This document shows, piece by piece, positions 23,281-31,037 of a stretch of 35,258 bases of DNA. Source of the DNA: an uncultured Bacteroidales bacterium (lineage in GTDB: Bacteria; Bacteroidota; Bacteroidia; Bacteroidales; Paludibacteraceae); assembly GCA_902792535.1 (NCBI GenBank), contig CADAZU010000034.1, forward strand, positions 1-35,258. Reading direction: 5' to 3'. How positions within the stretch are numbered: position 1 is the first letter of the stretch; the number at the start of each line of letters is the position of its first letter. The notes below the pieces were generated by a model. The model did no database searches, was not told the origin of the DNA, and saw only the letters and a program-made list of their open reading frames with translations. The translations under genes were made by a program, and so were the position numbers.

Positions 23281-24687
23281 ATGGACAGAAGAGAATTTAT
23301 CAAACATAGCGCAGCAGCCGTAGCGGCTACATCGGTTCTGGCAACCGCCTGCAAGAATAACAACGGAAAATCTCCTCTCCCCCTTGAGGGGGAGTCGGAG
23401 GGGGCTTCTATGTCTTTGCGAACAAACCCCAACACTGGCGACCAAGTATCCCTCTTAGGTTTCGGTATGATGCGTCTGCCTGTACAGGCTGGAGGAACGG
23501 CGCGTGAGAACCCCGATTCGCCTATTGACCAAGACGCCGTCAACGAGATGGTCGATTACGCCCTTGAGCATGGCGTCAATTTCTTTGACACCTCGCCTGT
23601 GTACTGCCAGGGATTATCAGAACGCGCCACGGGTATTGCTCTTTCACGCCACCCACGTAAATCTTATTATATATCCACCAAACTGTCTAACTTCTCTCCG
23701 GAAATATGGTCGCTGAAAGAATCCAAAGCGATGTTCGAGCACTCGCTCAAAGATCTGCAAACGGATTACATCGACTACCTGCTCTTGCATGGTCTCGGTA
23801 TGGGAGGAGGCGGACGCGATGCCGACGGAGCCTTCCGCGGACGGTTTATTGAGAACGGATTATTGGATTGGCTGGTGGAGCAGAAACGCAAAGGACGTAT
23901 TCGCAACCTTGGTTTCTCATTTCATGGTAGTCCGGAAGCATTGGCATCGATTCTCAGACTGCACGACGAAGGCAAATACCATTGGGATTTTGCACTTATC
24001 GAGCTCAACTACCTCGATTGGCACTATGCTAACGAGATTAACGCACGTAACACCGATGCGGAGTATCTGTATGGTGAGTTGGAGAAACGCGGCATCCCTA
24101 TGCTGGTCATGGAGCCCCTTTTGGGAGGACGGCTTGCCAAACAGCCGGATGCCATTACTGCCCGCATGAGAAAAAAAGACAGCCGTTTCTCGCCTGCCGC
24201 ATGGGCTTTCCGCTTTGCCGGAACACCCAAAGGCATCCTGTCTGTTCTAAGCGGTATGACATATATGGAACATATGCGGGAGAACATCGCTACCTATTCG
24301 CCACTTGTGCCGCTCAGTGATGAGGAAAACGAATGGCTCTTGACGCTCGCCAGAGACATCTACGAACTGAAAGCCATTCCTTGCACTGCCTGCAACTACT
24401 GCATGCCCTGCCCGTACGGACTGAATATACCGGGTATCTTTGCACACTATAACAAGTGTATCGCGGAAGGTACCATGCCGTCTGTAGATGGGCGGGATAA
24501 CGAGTTCCAACGCAACCGCCGTGCGTTCCTTGTGGGTTATGACCGCGCCGTGCCATCCGTCCGTCAGGCGGACCATTGTATCGGCTGCGACCATTGTGTG
24601 AGCCACTGCCCGCAGCGTATCGACATCCCCAAAGAGATGCAGCGTATCGACCGTTTCGTAGATCAACTACGACAAGCCAATTCATAA
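23281..24687 (+). CDS. Tat-exported aldo/keto reductase with C-terminal ferredoxin domain
   Basis: A 468-residue protein starting MDRREFIKHSAAAVAATSVLATAC: twin arginines plus a cysteine lipobox, so it should be a Tat-exported lipoprotein. The aldo/keto reductase barrel follows ('LGFGMMRLPV', 'GVNFFDTSPVYCQGLSE', 'YYISTKLSNF', 'DYLLLHGLG'). The end holds ferredoxin-type motifs 'CTACNYCMPCPYGLNIPGIF' and 'CIGCDHCVSHCPQ'. It is the obvious client of the tatA-tatC pair that follows and could take electrons from the upstream Fe-S membrane protein. A palindromic GC-rich element (23371-23406) after the signal is translated SPLPLEGESEGA. Its stop TAA begins the next micro-repeat array. Confidence 0.92.
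   Translation: MDRREFIKHSAAAVAATSVLATACKNNNGKSPLPLEGESEGASMSLRTNPNTGDQVSLLGFGMMRLPVQAGGTARENPDSPIDQDAVNEMVDYALEHGVNFFDTSPVYCQGLSERATGIALSRHPRKSYYISTKLSNFSPEIWSLKESKAMFEHSLKDLQTDYIDYLLLHGLGMGGGGRDADGAFRGRFIENGLLDWLVEQKRKGRIRNLGFSFHGSPEALASILRLHDEGKYHWDFALIELNYLDWHYANEINARNTDAEYLYGELEKRGIPMLVMEPLLGGRLAKQPDAITARMRKKDSRFSPAAWAFRFAGTPKGILSVLSGMTYMEHMRENIATYSPLVPLSDEENEWLLTLARDIYELKAIPCTACNYCMPCPYGLNIPGIFAHYNKCIAEGTMPSVDGRDNEFQRNRRAFLVGYDRAVPSVRQADHCIGCDHCVSHCPQRIDIPKEMQRIDRFVDQLRQANS
23371..23406 (+). repeat. GC-rich palindromic element translated in the aldo/keto reductase
   Basis: CTCCCCC (23377-23383) pairs with GGGGGAG (23388-23394) around TTGA, followed by a G-rich tail. 36 bp, in frame, encoding SPLPLEGESEGA. 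A related copy is in tatC. Confidence 0.8.
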
Positions 24688-24712
24688 TTTGTAACTTTTA
24701 ATTCGTAATTAT
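24685..24712 (+). repeat. 7-bp micro-repeat array filling the gap to tatA
   Basis: Units TAATTTG, TAACTTT, TAATTCG and TAATTAT. The first three bases are the stop codon of the aldo/keto reductase; the tatA ATG follows directly. Confidence 0.8.
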
Positions 24713-24889
24713 ATGCATATCGGTATTACAGAAATCATCATCATCGCCCTCATCGTTTTGCTGCTCTTCGGTGGCAAGAAAATCCCTGAACTGATGAAGG
24801 GCCTCGGCAAAGGCGTCAAGTCCTTCAAGGACGGCATGAAAGAAGGCGACGAGGAAGAGAAGAAAGACGAAACTAAAACTGAAAGCTGA
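24713..24889 (+). CDS. tatA: Sec-independent protein translocase subunit TatA
   Basis: A 58-residue protein with a single N-terminal helix ([27 protein letters not shown]), the FGxxK-P hinge and an amphipathic helix '[15 protein letters not shown]', followed by an acidic/basic tail. This is the classic TatA/TatE architecture. With TatC it exports folded proteins, here probably the aldo/keto reductase lipoprotein. No separate TatB is present, as is usual in Bacteroidota. Its stop (TGA 24887-24889) lies within a 7-bp array that also supplies the start of tatC. Confidence 0.93.
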   Translation: MHIGITEIIIIALIVLLLFGGKKIPELMKGLGKGVKSFKDGMKEGDEEEKKDETKTES

Positions 24890-24913
24890 AAGCTGATAGC
24901 TGATGGCTGAATC
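24879..24913 (+). repeat. 7-bp micro-repeat array joining tatA and tatC
   Basis: Five units: CTGAAAG, CTGAAAG, CTGATAG, CTGATGG and CTGAATC. Unit 2 contains the tatA stop and unit 4 the tatC ATG. Confidence 0.88.
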
Positions 24914-25652
24914 GTTTTGGGATCATCTGGACGAACTGCGTAGCGTGTTAATCCGTTGCGTGGTGGCGTGGGGTATCTGCGCGGTTGCGGTTTTCTGCTT
25001 CCGCGATGCGCTCTTTGCTTTTCTATTTGCTCCTGCCCATCCGGATTTTATCACGTATCGCTTGCTACGCTCCCTCCCTTATGGGGAGGGTTGGGGAGAG
25101 GTTTCGGTCTCCTTCATCAACACTCAATTAGCCGCCCAGTTCACCACCCATATGCAGGTGGCGGCGCTGGCAGGTCTGGTGATTGCTTTTCCGTTTCTGC
25201 TGTGGCAGTTATACGGATTTCTCTCGCCTGCCTTGTATCCCAATGAGAAACGCGCAGCGGGACGGATTATCGGCTTCGGGACGGTGCTTTTCCTCTGCGG
25301 CGTGGCGCTCAACTATCTGGTCATCTTCCCTTTCGCCTTCCGTTTTCTGGCTACGTACCAAGTGCAGCCGGAGGTGGTGAACCAGATTGCGCTGGATTCC
25401 TATGTCTCCACGCTGCTGATTCTCTCTCTGTTGATGGGTGTTCTTTTTGAGATGCCGATGGTGGCGTGGGCACTCGGCAAAGCGGGGCTCTTGGAAGCCG
25501 CGTGGCTCAAACAATACCGCCGTCATGCCTTGGTGGCACTCATGATCCTCGCCGCCGTCATCACCCCTACAGGCGACGCGTTCACACTCATGCTCGTCAC
25601 TATTCCGCTCTATCTGTTATACGAATTATCTATTATGGTCACACCCAAATAA
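24903..25652 (+). CDS. tatC: Sec-independent protein translocase subunit TatC
   Basis: The six-helix receptor of the Tat translocase in the inner membrane; 249 residues. Start 'MAESFWDHLDELRSVLIRC' is the N-terminal signature, and 'LINTQLAAQF'-like, 'PFLLWQLYGFLSPALYPNEKR' and 'LITPTGDAFT'-like segments match the family. The first periplasmic loop carries the translated palindromic element (25068-25101, SLPYGEGWGEV), where Bacteroides relatives have a different, variable loop. It follows tatA by 13 nt, and the TonB receptor ATG is 5 nt after its stop, so it is part of a continuous operon. Confidence 0.95.
   Translation: MAESFWDHLDELRSVLIRCVVAWGICAVAVFCFRDALFAFLFAPAHPDFITYRLLRSLPYGEGWGEVSVSFINTQLAAQFTTHMQVAALAGLVIAFPFLLWQLYGFLSPALYPNEKRAAGRIIGFGTVLFLCGVALNYLVIFPFAFRFLATYQVQPEVVNQIALDSYVSTLLILSLLMGVLFEMPMVAWALGKAGLLEAAWLKQYRRHALVALMILAAVITPTGDAFTLMLVTIPLYLLYELSIMVTPK
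25068..25101 (+). repeat. GC-rich palindromic element translated in tatC
   Basis: CCCTCCC (25072-25078) pairs with GGGAGGG (25084-25090) around TTATG, followed by a G-rich tail TTGGGGAGAGG. In frame, encoding SLPYGEGWGEV. The reading frame corresponds to that of the copy at 23371. Confidence 0.8.
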
Positions 25653-25657
25653 AGCCT

Positions 25658-27562
25658 ATGAAACTCTCGAAACCTTTGTACATTGTACTTTGTTCCTTTG
25701 TACCTTTTGTATCGTCTCTTTGTGCCGCAGAGGCGCAAGATACATTGCCGCCTATTCCGTTGCAGGAAGTAGTGGCTACCGGCACACGTACGACTACTGA
25801 TCCGCGGTTACTGCCGGTGACGGTTAATGTAGTCACCGAGGAAGTCCTGACGGAGAAACAGCAGCCGAATATCCTGCCGACCCTGACCGAACAGGTGCCG
25901 GGACTCTTTATCACCCAACGCGGCGTGTTAGGCTACGGCGTGAGCACCGGCGGTTCGGGTGGCATCAAAGTGCGCGGTATCGGCGGACAGCCTAATACGG
26001 ATGTCTTGGTGCTCATTGACGGTCTGCCGCAGTACGCAGGGCTATACGGTCATCCGATAGCCGATAACTACCAGACTTCGATGGCGGAGCGGGTAGAGGT
26101 CATCCGTGGTCCGGCGTCCCTCTATTACGGCTCCAACGCCATGGGAGGTGTCATCAATATCGTCACCCACCGGCCTAAAACAGATACCGTCCTCACGCGT
26201 ATCCATGCGCAAGGCGGTTCGTTCGGTTCGGTGGATGCCGGAATAACGAACCAACTCCGTCGCGGCAAATGGACAGAGGCGGTGGGCTTCAACTATGTGC
26301 GTACAAGCGGTCACAGGGAGAACACGGCGTTCTCCCAGTACAGCGGTTTTGCACGGCTGGGCTATGACATCAACGCCCATTGGATGCTGCAAGCCACGGG
26401 GAACATTGCCTATTTCAATACTGCCAACCCCGGCACGGTGACTGATCCTATCTTCGACAGCCACCAGCATATACTCCGTGGCATGGCGACCATCTCGGCG
26501 GAGAATCATTACGACCGCACGGAAGGAGCTATCCGTGCCTATTACTCCGGCGGCAGGCACCGTATCAACGACGGACACAAGGCTTCTGAACCTGCTCCGG
26601 CTACCGAATATAACCATACCGACCTCATGCTTGGCGTGAGTGCGTACCAGACCGTGCGTCTCTTCCGCGGCAACCATACGACTTTCGGCTTCGATTACCA
26701 GCATTTCGGCGGACACGTGTGGAACAAGGGACTAAGGGACGATGTACCAAGTACCAAGGATATTATCCGCAAGACCCAGTACGAGTTGGCAGGTTATGTG
26801 GATTTCCTGCAACAGGTGGTCTCTTGGTTCTCGCTGGACGCAGGCGTGCGGTTGGGTTGGCATTCCGTCGCGGGATTCTATTATGCGCCGCAGGCGGGGT
26901 TATCATTTTTACTGCCGCATGATGCGCAACTCAAAGCGGTTGTCTCCCGCGGTTTCCGCAACCCCACCATCCGCGAACTCTATATGTATGCGCCGGCTAA
27001 CGACAGCCTGCAGGCAGTCAGTCTCTGGAACTACGAGCTGTCGTACAAGCAATACTTCCTCAACGGGCGCATACGCATAGGCGCGAACATATTCTATTTG
27101 CACGCGAAGAACATGATTGAGACGCGTCCCATCGACGGCAGACCGCGTAACGTGAACACCGGCGAGCTGCGCAATGCCGGCGCAGAGGTGGAGTTCTCCG
27201 CCCGCGTCTGGCAGGGACTCATGCTCGGCGCTAACTATAGTTACCTCTACATGGCGAACCCTGTTCTCGCAGCACCGGAGCATAAGCTGAATATATCCCT
27301 TGCGTACCACCATGACCGTTTCCGTATCGGCACGAACGTGCAGTATATCCACGGTCTTTATACGCAAATCAGCAATCAGCCGTCAGCCGTCAGCCATCAG
27401 CAGAATTTCTGTCTCTGGTCAGCCCATGCCGCCGGACGTATATGGCGCGAACTATGGGTGACCCTCACGGCGGATAATATCTTGGGTACCGAGTATGAGA
27501 TCAATGCCGGTTTCCCTATGCCCAAAACAACCGTCATGGCGGGACTTCGATTTGCATTTTAA
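25658..27562 (+). CDS. TonB-dependent receptor (BtuB/CirA-like)
   Basis: A 634-residue outer-membrane receptor. After the signal peptide comes a TonB-box-like/plug region ('LQEVVATGTRT', 'VNVVTEEVL', 'GIKVRGIGGQPNTDVLVLIDGLPQ') and 'VEVIRGPASLYYGSNAMGGVINIVT', the standard plug signature; the 22-strand barrel ends with aromatic residue F. The signal peptide (PLYIVLCSFVPFV) is encoded by an inverted 30-bp repeat element (25674-25703). Two more arrays are translated inside the barrel: 26729-26758 (GLRDDVPSTK) and 27368-27402 (ISNQPSAVSHQ). The ligand could be a metal or cofactor for the redox operon; this is not shown by the sequence. Confidence 0.92.
   Translation: MKLSKPLYIVLCSFVPFVSSLCAAEAQDTLPPIPLQEVVATGTRTTTDPRLLPVTVNVVTEEVLTEKQQPNILPTLTEQVPGLFITQRGVLGYGVSTGGSGGIKVRGIGGQPNTDVLVLIDGLPQYAGLYGHPIADNYQTSMAERVEVIRGPASLYYGSNAMGGVINIVTHRPKTDTVLTRIHAQGGSFGSVDAGITNQLRRGKWTEAVGFNYVRTSGHRENTAFSQYSGFARLGYDINAHWMLQATGNIAYFNTANPGTVTDPIFDSHQHILRGMATISAENHYDRTEGAIRAYYSGGRHRINDGHKASEPAPATEYNHTDLMLGVSAYQTVRLFRGNHTTFGFDYQHFGGHVWNKGLRDDVPSTKDIIRKTQYELAGYVDFLQQVVSWFSLDAGVRLGWHSVAGFYYAPQAGLSFLLPHDAQLKAVVSRGFRNPTIRELYMYAPANDSLQAVSLWNYELSYKQYFLNGRIRIGANIFYLHAKNMIETRPIDGRPRNVNTGELRNAGAEVEFSARVWQGLMLGANYSYLYMANPVLAAPEHKLNISLAYHHDRFRIGTNVQYIHGLYTQISNQPSAVSHQQNFCLWSAHAAGRIWRELWVTLTADNILGTEYEINAGFPMPKTTVMAGLRFAF
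25674..25711 (-). repeat. Inverted 30-bp GTACAAAG element in the signal-peptide codons
   Basis: On the minus strand units GTACAAAG, GAACAAA, GTACAAT, GTACAAAG (25674-25703), with a partial extra unit to 25711. Confidence 0.85.
26729..26758 (+). repeat. 30-bp element (CCAAG variant) in the TonB receptor
   Basis: Units GGACTAAG, GGACGAT, GTACCAA and GTACCAAG (8-7-7-8 bp), translated GLRDDVPSTK. Confidence 0.85.
27368..27402 (+). repeat. 7-bp micro-repeat array in the TonB receptor barrel
   Basis: Five units: ATCAGCA, ATCAGCC, GTCAGCC, GTCAGCC and ATCAGCA; the outer two are identical. Translated within a predicted surface loop. Confidence 0.88.
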
Positions 27563-27585
27563 CAACCTCTAAAAAATATACATTT

Positions 27586-28965
27586 ATGAAAAAACAAGTA
27601 ATTCTTATTCTTATGAGTCTTATCACTCTTACCGGTTGTGCCAAGAAGGCAACAGCGGAGCCGCAGACAGCCGGTAATAACAAACCTGTTGTGTACATGA
27701 CGCAGGAGATCTCGCCGGCGGCATTGGTGCGTATCTACGAAGCTCTCGGTCGTCCTGCTGAGGGACGCGTGGCGGTGAAGATCTCTACGGGTGAAGCAGG
27801 CGGTCACAACTACCTCAAGCCCGAACTCATTCGCCAGTTGGTTAATCAGGTGAATGGAACGATTGTGGAGTGCAACACCGCTTATCCTGGCAAACGCAAC
27901 TCTTTCGAGGCGCACTGGCAGACGATCAAGGACCATGGCTTCCTCGACATAGCATCCGTGGATCTCATGGACGAGGAGGGTTCTATGCGCATCCCTGTGC
28001 AGGACAGTACGTGGATTCATTATGACCTTGTGGGCAAGCATTTGGCGAACTATGACTTCATGATCAACCTTGCCCATTTCAAGGGGCACGCCATGGGCGG
28101 TTTCGGCGGTGTGCTCAAGAATCAGTCTATCGGTGTGGCTTCGGCGGCAGGCAAGGCGTATATCCACTCTGCCGGTGTGACGGAGGATGTGAATGAGTGC
28201 TGGTCGCATACAGGTAACCAGGAAGGTTTTCTGGAGTCCATGGCGGCTGCGGCTCAGGCTGTACATAACTATTTCGGCGGCGGCGAACGGATTTTGTATA
28301 TCAACGTGGTCAATAACCTCTCCGTGGACTGCGACTGCGACAGCCATCCTGCGGCACCGGAGATGAACGATATAGGTATTCTTGCTTCTCTTGACCCCGT
28401 GGCGCTTGACCAGGCCTGCGTGGATCTGGTTTTCCATTACCCGTCCAAAGAGGGCGATGACGCTGCGGCACTTATCGAGCGGATAAACTCAAGACATGGT
28501 ATTCATATTCTGGAGCATGCCGCCAAGATCGGTTTCGGTTCGCGCGAGTACCAACTCGTCTCTATCGATGGTGAAGACATGTTAGCGAGACTCAACGAGC
28601 AGCATATCAGTCTGATTGTCCGCAACGCCGGACTGACGACCGAATACCACCAGCACGGCGTGAACGACCTGCTGCAACTGCTGGAGAACGAACCGCAGCG
28701 GCTGCAAGGTGCCGTAGTGGCGGACAAGATGATCGGCAAGGCGGCTGCGGCGCTCATGGCAGTCGGCGGCGTGAAGCAGGTCCATACCAACCTTATCTCT
28801 ACACCGGCGCGTGAGATGCTGGAGAAAGCGGGTATTCAGGTCTTTGCCGCAGAGGAAGTGGAGATGATTCTCAACCGAGACAAGACAGGTCAATGCCCCA
28901 TGGACCAAAGTCTCAACGGAACGGATGATCCGGCAGAGTGCGTGGCCATCCTAAAAAACAAATAA
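27586..28965 (+). CDS. DUF362-DUF1893 fusion lipoprotein
   Basis: A 459-residue lipoprotein (lipobox LTGC, Cys at about 18). Residues about 35-300 match DUF362 ('VAVKISTGEAGGHNYLKPELIRQLV', 'FMINLAHFKGHAMGGFGGVLKN', 'DCDCDSHPAAPEMNDIGILASLDPVALDQACVDLV'), a family often linked with Fe-S/ferredoxin proteins. Residues about 320-435 match DUF1893 ('LIVRNAG', 'GVNDLLQLLE', 'GAVVADKMIGKAAAALM'). Neither domain has a settled function. It lies between the TonB receptor and the carboxymuconolactone decarboxylase gene with short gaps, so it is part of the redox operon. Confidence 0.87.
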   Translation: MKKQVILILMSLITLTGCAKKATAEPQTAGNNKPVVYMTQEISPAALVRIYEALGRPAEGRVAVKISTGEAGGHNYLKPELIRQLVNQVNGTIVECNTAYPGKRNSFEAHWQTIKDHGFLDIASVDLMDEEGSMRIPVQDSTWIHYDLVGKHLANYDFMINLAHFKGHAMGGFGGVLKNQSIGVASAAGKAYIHSAGVTEDVNECWSHTGNQEGFLESMAAAAQAVHNYFGGGERILYINVVNNLSVDCDCDSHPAAPEMNDIGILASLDPVALDQACVDLVFHYPSKEGDDAAALIERINSRHGIHILEHAAKIGFGSREYQLVSIDGEDMLARLNEQHISLIVRNAGLTTEYHQHGVNDLLQLLENEPQRLQGAVVADKMIGKAAAALMAVGGVKQVHTNLISTPAREMLEKAGIQVFAAEEVEMILNRDKTGQCPMDQSLNGTDDPAECVAILKNK

Positions 28966-28981
28966 AGCCAAACCGACCCTT

Positions 28982-30064
28982 ATGAGGAAGATTGTATGTT
29001 CCATACTTGCCGCGGCAATGCTATTTGCCGGCTGCACAAAATCAAATGATAAAATGAGTAAATGTGAAAATGATAAAATGAAGCTGTCGTTCACTACTGA
29101 TCAGGCGGCGTATATGTCTGCTATTGCTTGCAATGAAGCCAAAGGAGACCTCGTGGCGCTGGAATCAGCCATTCATGGCGGATTAGAATCAGAGCTGACG
29201 GTCAGCCAGATCAAGGAAGCGCTCTCGCAGTTGTATGCTTATACAGGTTTTCCGCGTAGTCTGAACGCGCTGGGTGTGCTCCAGCGTGTCATCGGAGACC
29301 GCCAAGAGAAAGGTGTCAAGGTGCTGATGGGCGAGGACGCAAGTCCGCTCGGCGATGATTACGATGCGCTCAAACAAGGCACGGAAGTACAGACCCAATT
29401 AACGGGCAAACCGTTTAACTATGAGTTTGCTCCCGCTACGGATTATTACCTCAAGGCACATTTGTTCTGAGATATTTTCGCCCGCGATAACTTGAGTTAT
29501 GCGGATCGTGAGTTAGTGACCGTTTCTGCGTTGAGCGGTCTGCAAGGTGTGGAGCCGCAACTCAAAGCCCATATCGCCGGAGCGCGCAATATGGGTGTGA
29601 CCGAAGAGCAGCTGCAGGGGATTGTTGTAGCCCTCGCAGCCAATGGTCTCTTGGACGAAGCCGGACGACTTGCAGGACTTCTGGAAACTGAGTGGCCGCA
29701 GGGCAAGCCTAATGATGCCTATGCGCAGTATTTTGTGGGGAATAGTTATTTGCAGCCTTACTATGGCGGCGTAGCGAACGTGACCTTTGAACCGCGTTGC
29801 CGCAATAACTGGCATGTTCACCACGGAGCCGTGCAAGTGCTGATCTGCGTGAGTGGCAAAGGATGGTATCAAGAGTGGAACAAACCTGCTGTGCCACTTA
29901 CACCGGGCACGGTGATCGCTATTCCGGAAGGTGTCAAGCACTGGCATGGAGCGGCTGCGGACAGTTGGATGCAGCATCTGGCTATTCACACGCAAGAGCA
30001 ACCCGGTGCCACCAACGAATGGTTGGAACCGGTTAGCGAAGAGCAATATAACAAGGTCCGTTAA
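28982..30064 (+). pseudogene. Carboxymuconolactone decarboxylase-cupin lipoprotein, interrupted by in-frame TGA
   Basis: One continuous frame of 361 codons is cut by a single TGA at 29468-29470. Before it: signal peptide and lipobox (LFAGC), a micro-repeat linker, and a carboxymuconolactone-decarboxylase (AhpD-like) domain. After it: a second such domain ('LSYADRELVTVSALSGLQGVEPQLKAHI') and a C-terminal cupin ('WHVHHGAVQVLICVSGKGWYQEW', 'IPEGVKHWHGAAAD'). The context 'KAHLF*DIFARDNL' suggests a glycine codon GGA changed to TGA. The downstream part could restart at an internal codon near 29492, but no good start is seen. It ends overlapping the aroC stop. Confidence 0.85.
29044..29083 (+). repeat. 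8-bp micro-repeat array after the lipobox
   Basis: Units AAATGATA, AAATGAGT, AAATGTGA, AAATGATA and AAATGAAG. It encodes the linker NDKMSKCENDKMK directly after the lipid-anchor cysteine, parallel to the nitroreductase linker. Confidence 0.85.
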
Positions 30065-31035
30065 GAGAGAACCAGGTTAGCGAGAGCCAGAGCGGTCATC
30101 GCTTCCACGACAGGCACGGCGCGTGTGGCAACACAGGCGTCGTGTCTTCCTTTTACGCCTGCTTTGGGTGTAGAGGGTGTGGGTTTGAAGACGCAACGGA
30201 AAGTGACCGGAGTACCATCGGAAATCCCTCCTGCGATGCCGCCGGAGATATGGTTGATAGCCGAACCGGGTTGCGTCACTCCGCCGAAACCGGTGCCGTA
30301 TTCGAATCCTTTGCAGGCATTGATGGACATGATAGCAAAAGCGAGTTCGGCTTGCAGTTTATTGAAAATCGGTTCTCCTGTGCCGGCAGGAAGCCCTTCG
30401 ATAATACATTCCACGATGCCTCCGATAGAGTCGCCGTCTTGACGGTACGCCTCGATGGTGTCTGCGAATTTGGCGGGGTCTGTCTCTGCTCCCACCTGAA
30501 TGAGTTTAGCCTGTATGGAGATGCCTTTAGCCGCTAGTTGCTGTTTCGCTATACATCCGGCTACCACTCTTGCTGCGGTCTCGCGGGCTGAGGCTCTGCC
30601 TCCTCCGCGGTAGTCACGAATGCCGTATTTCTGTTCGTACGTCTTATCGGCGTGCCCGACGCGGTACGAGTGTTTGAGAAACTCGTAGTCTTCGGGGCGC
30701 GCATCTTTGTTCCTTATTATAAAAGCAATCGGAGTGCCTAAAGTGACACCATTCATTACTCCTGAGAGCCATTCCACCTCATCGGGTTCACGGAAAGCTC
30801 TGGTAGATGTGCCGTAAGAAGCTTCTTTCGTTACTGTGTCGTTTACGTCTCGTTTACGTGTCGTTTCCGTGTCGTTTACGTGTCGATTACGTGCTGCACG
30901 GCGGTCTAACTCGTAGTTGATGAGGTCAAAATCAATATGCAGCCCTGCGGGAACGCCATCCAGCACGCCGCCTATTGCTGCTCCGTGCGATTCTCCGAAG
31001 CTCGTAAATGTCCATTTGTCTCCAAATATATTCAT
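30061..31035 (-). CDS. aroC: Chorismate synthase
   Basis: AroC converts 5-enolpyruvylshikimate-3-phosphate to chorismate (shikimate pathway, FMN-dependent, cytoplasmic). Landmarks are 'TFTSFGESHGAAIGGVLDGVPAG', 'YGIRDYRGGGRASARETAARVVAG', 'GFGGVTQPGSAINHISGGIAGG' and 'GRHDACVATRAVPVVEAMTALAL'. At 324 residues it is about 30 short, mostly from the C-terminus and a loop. Directly after 'YELDRRAA', next to active-site arginines, an array of five 11-bp units (30841-30895) is translated as a Arg/Asp/Thr-rich stretch where relatives have a compact loop. The stop overlaps that of the convergent gene. Confidence 0.92.
   Translation of the reverse strand: MNIFGDKWTFTSFGESHGAAIGGVLDGVPAGLHIDFDLINYELDRRAARNRHVNDTETTRKRDVNDTVTKEASYGTSTRAFREPDEVEWLSGVMNGVTLGTPIAFIIRNKDARPEDYEFLKHSYRVGHADKTYEQKYGIRDYRGGGRASARETAARVVAGCIAKQQLAAKGISIQAKLIQVGAETDPAKFADTIEAYRQDGDSIGGIVECIIEGLPAGTGEPIFNKLQAELAFAIMSINACKGFEYGTGFGGVTQPGSAINHISGGIAGGISDGTPVTFRCVFKPTPSTPKAGVKGRHDACVATRAVPVVEAMTALALANLVLS
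30841..30895 (-). repeat. Five 11-bp units inside aroC
   Basis: On the plus strand GTTTACGTCTC, GTTTACGTGTC, GTTTCCGTGTC, GTTTACGTGTC and GATTACGTGCT. 55 bp in total, so not a multiple of 3 by itself; the array sits in the loop after the DRR motif. Confidence 0.9.
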
Positions 31036-31037
31036 AT

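Noticed and set aside
29468-29470. UGA recoding to glycine or selenocysteine
   Set aside because: Other genes here end in TGA and no SECIS-like context or selenoprotein family applies; a point mutation or sequencing error is simpler.
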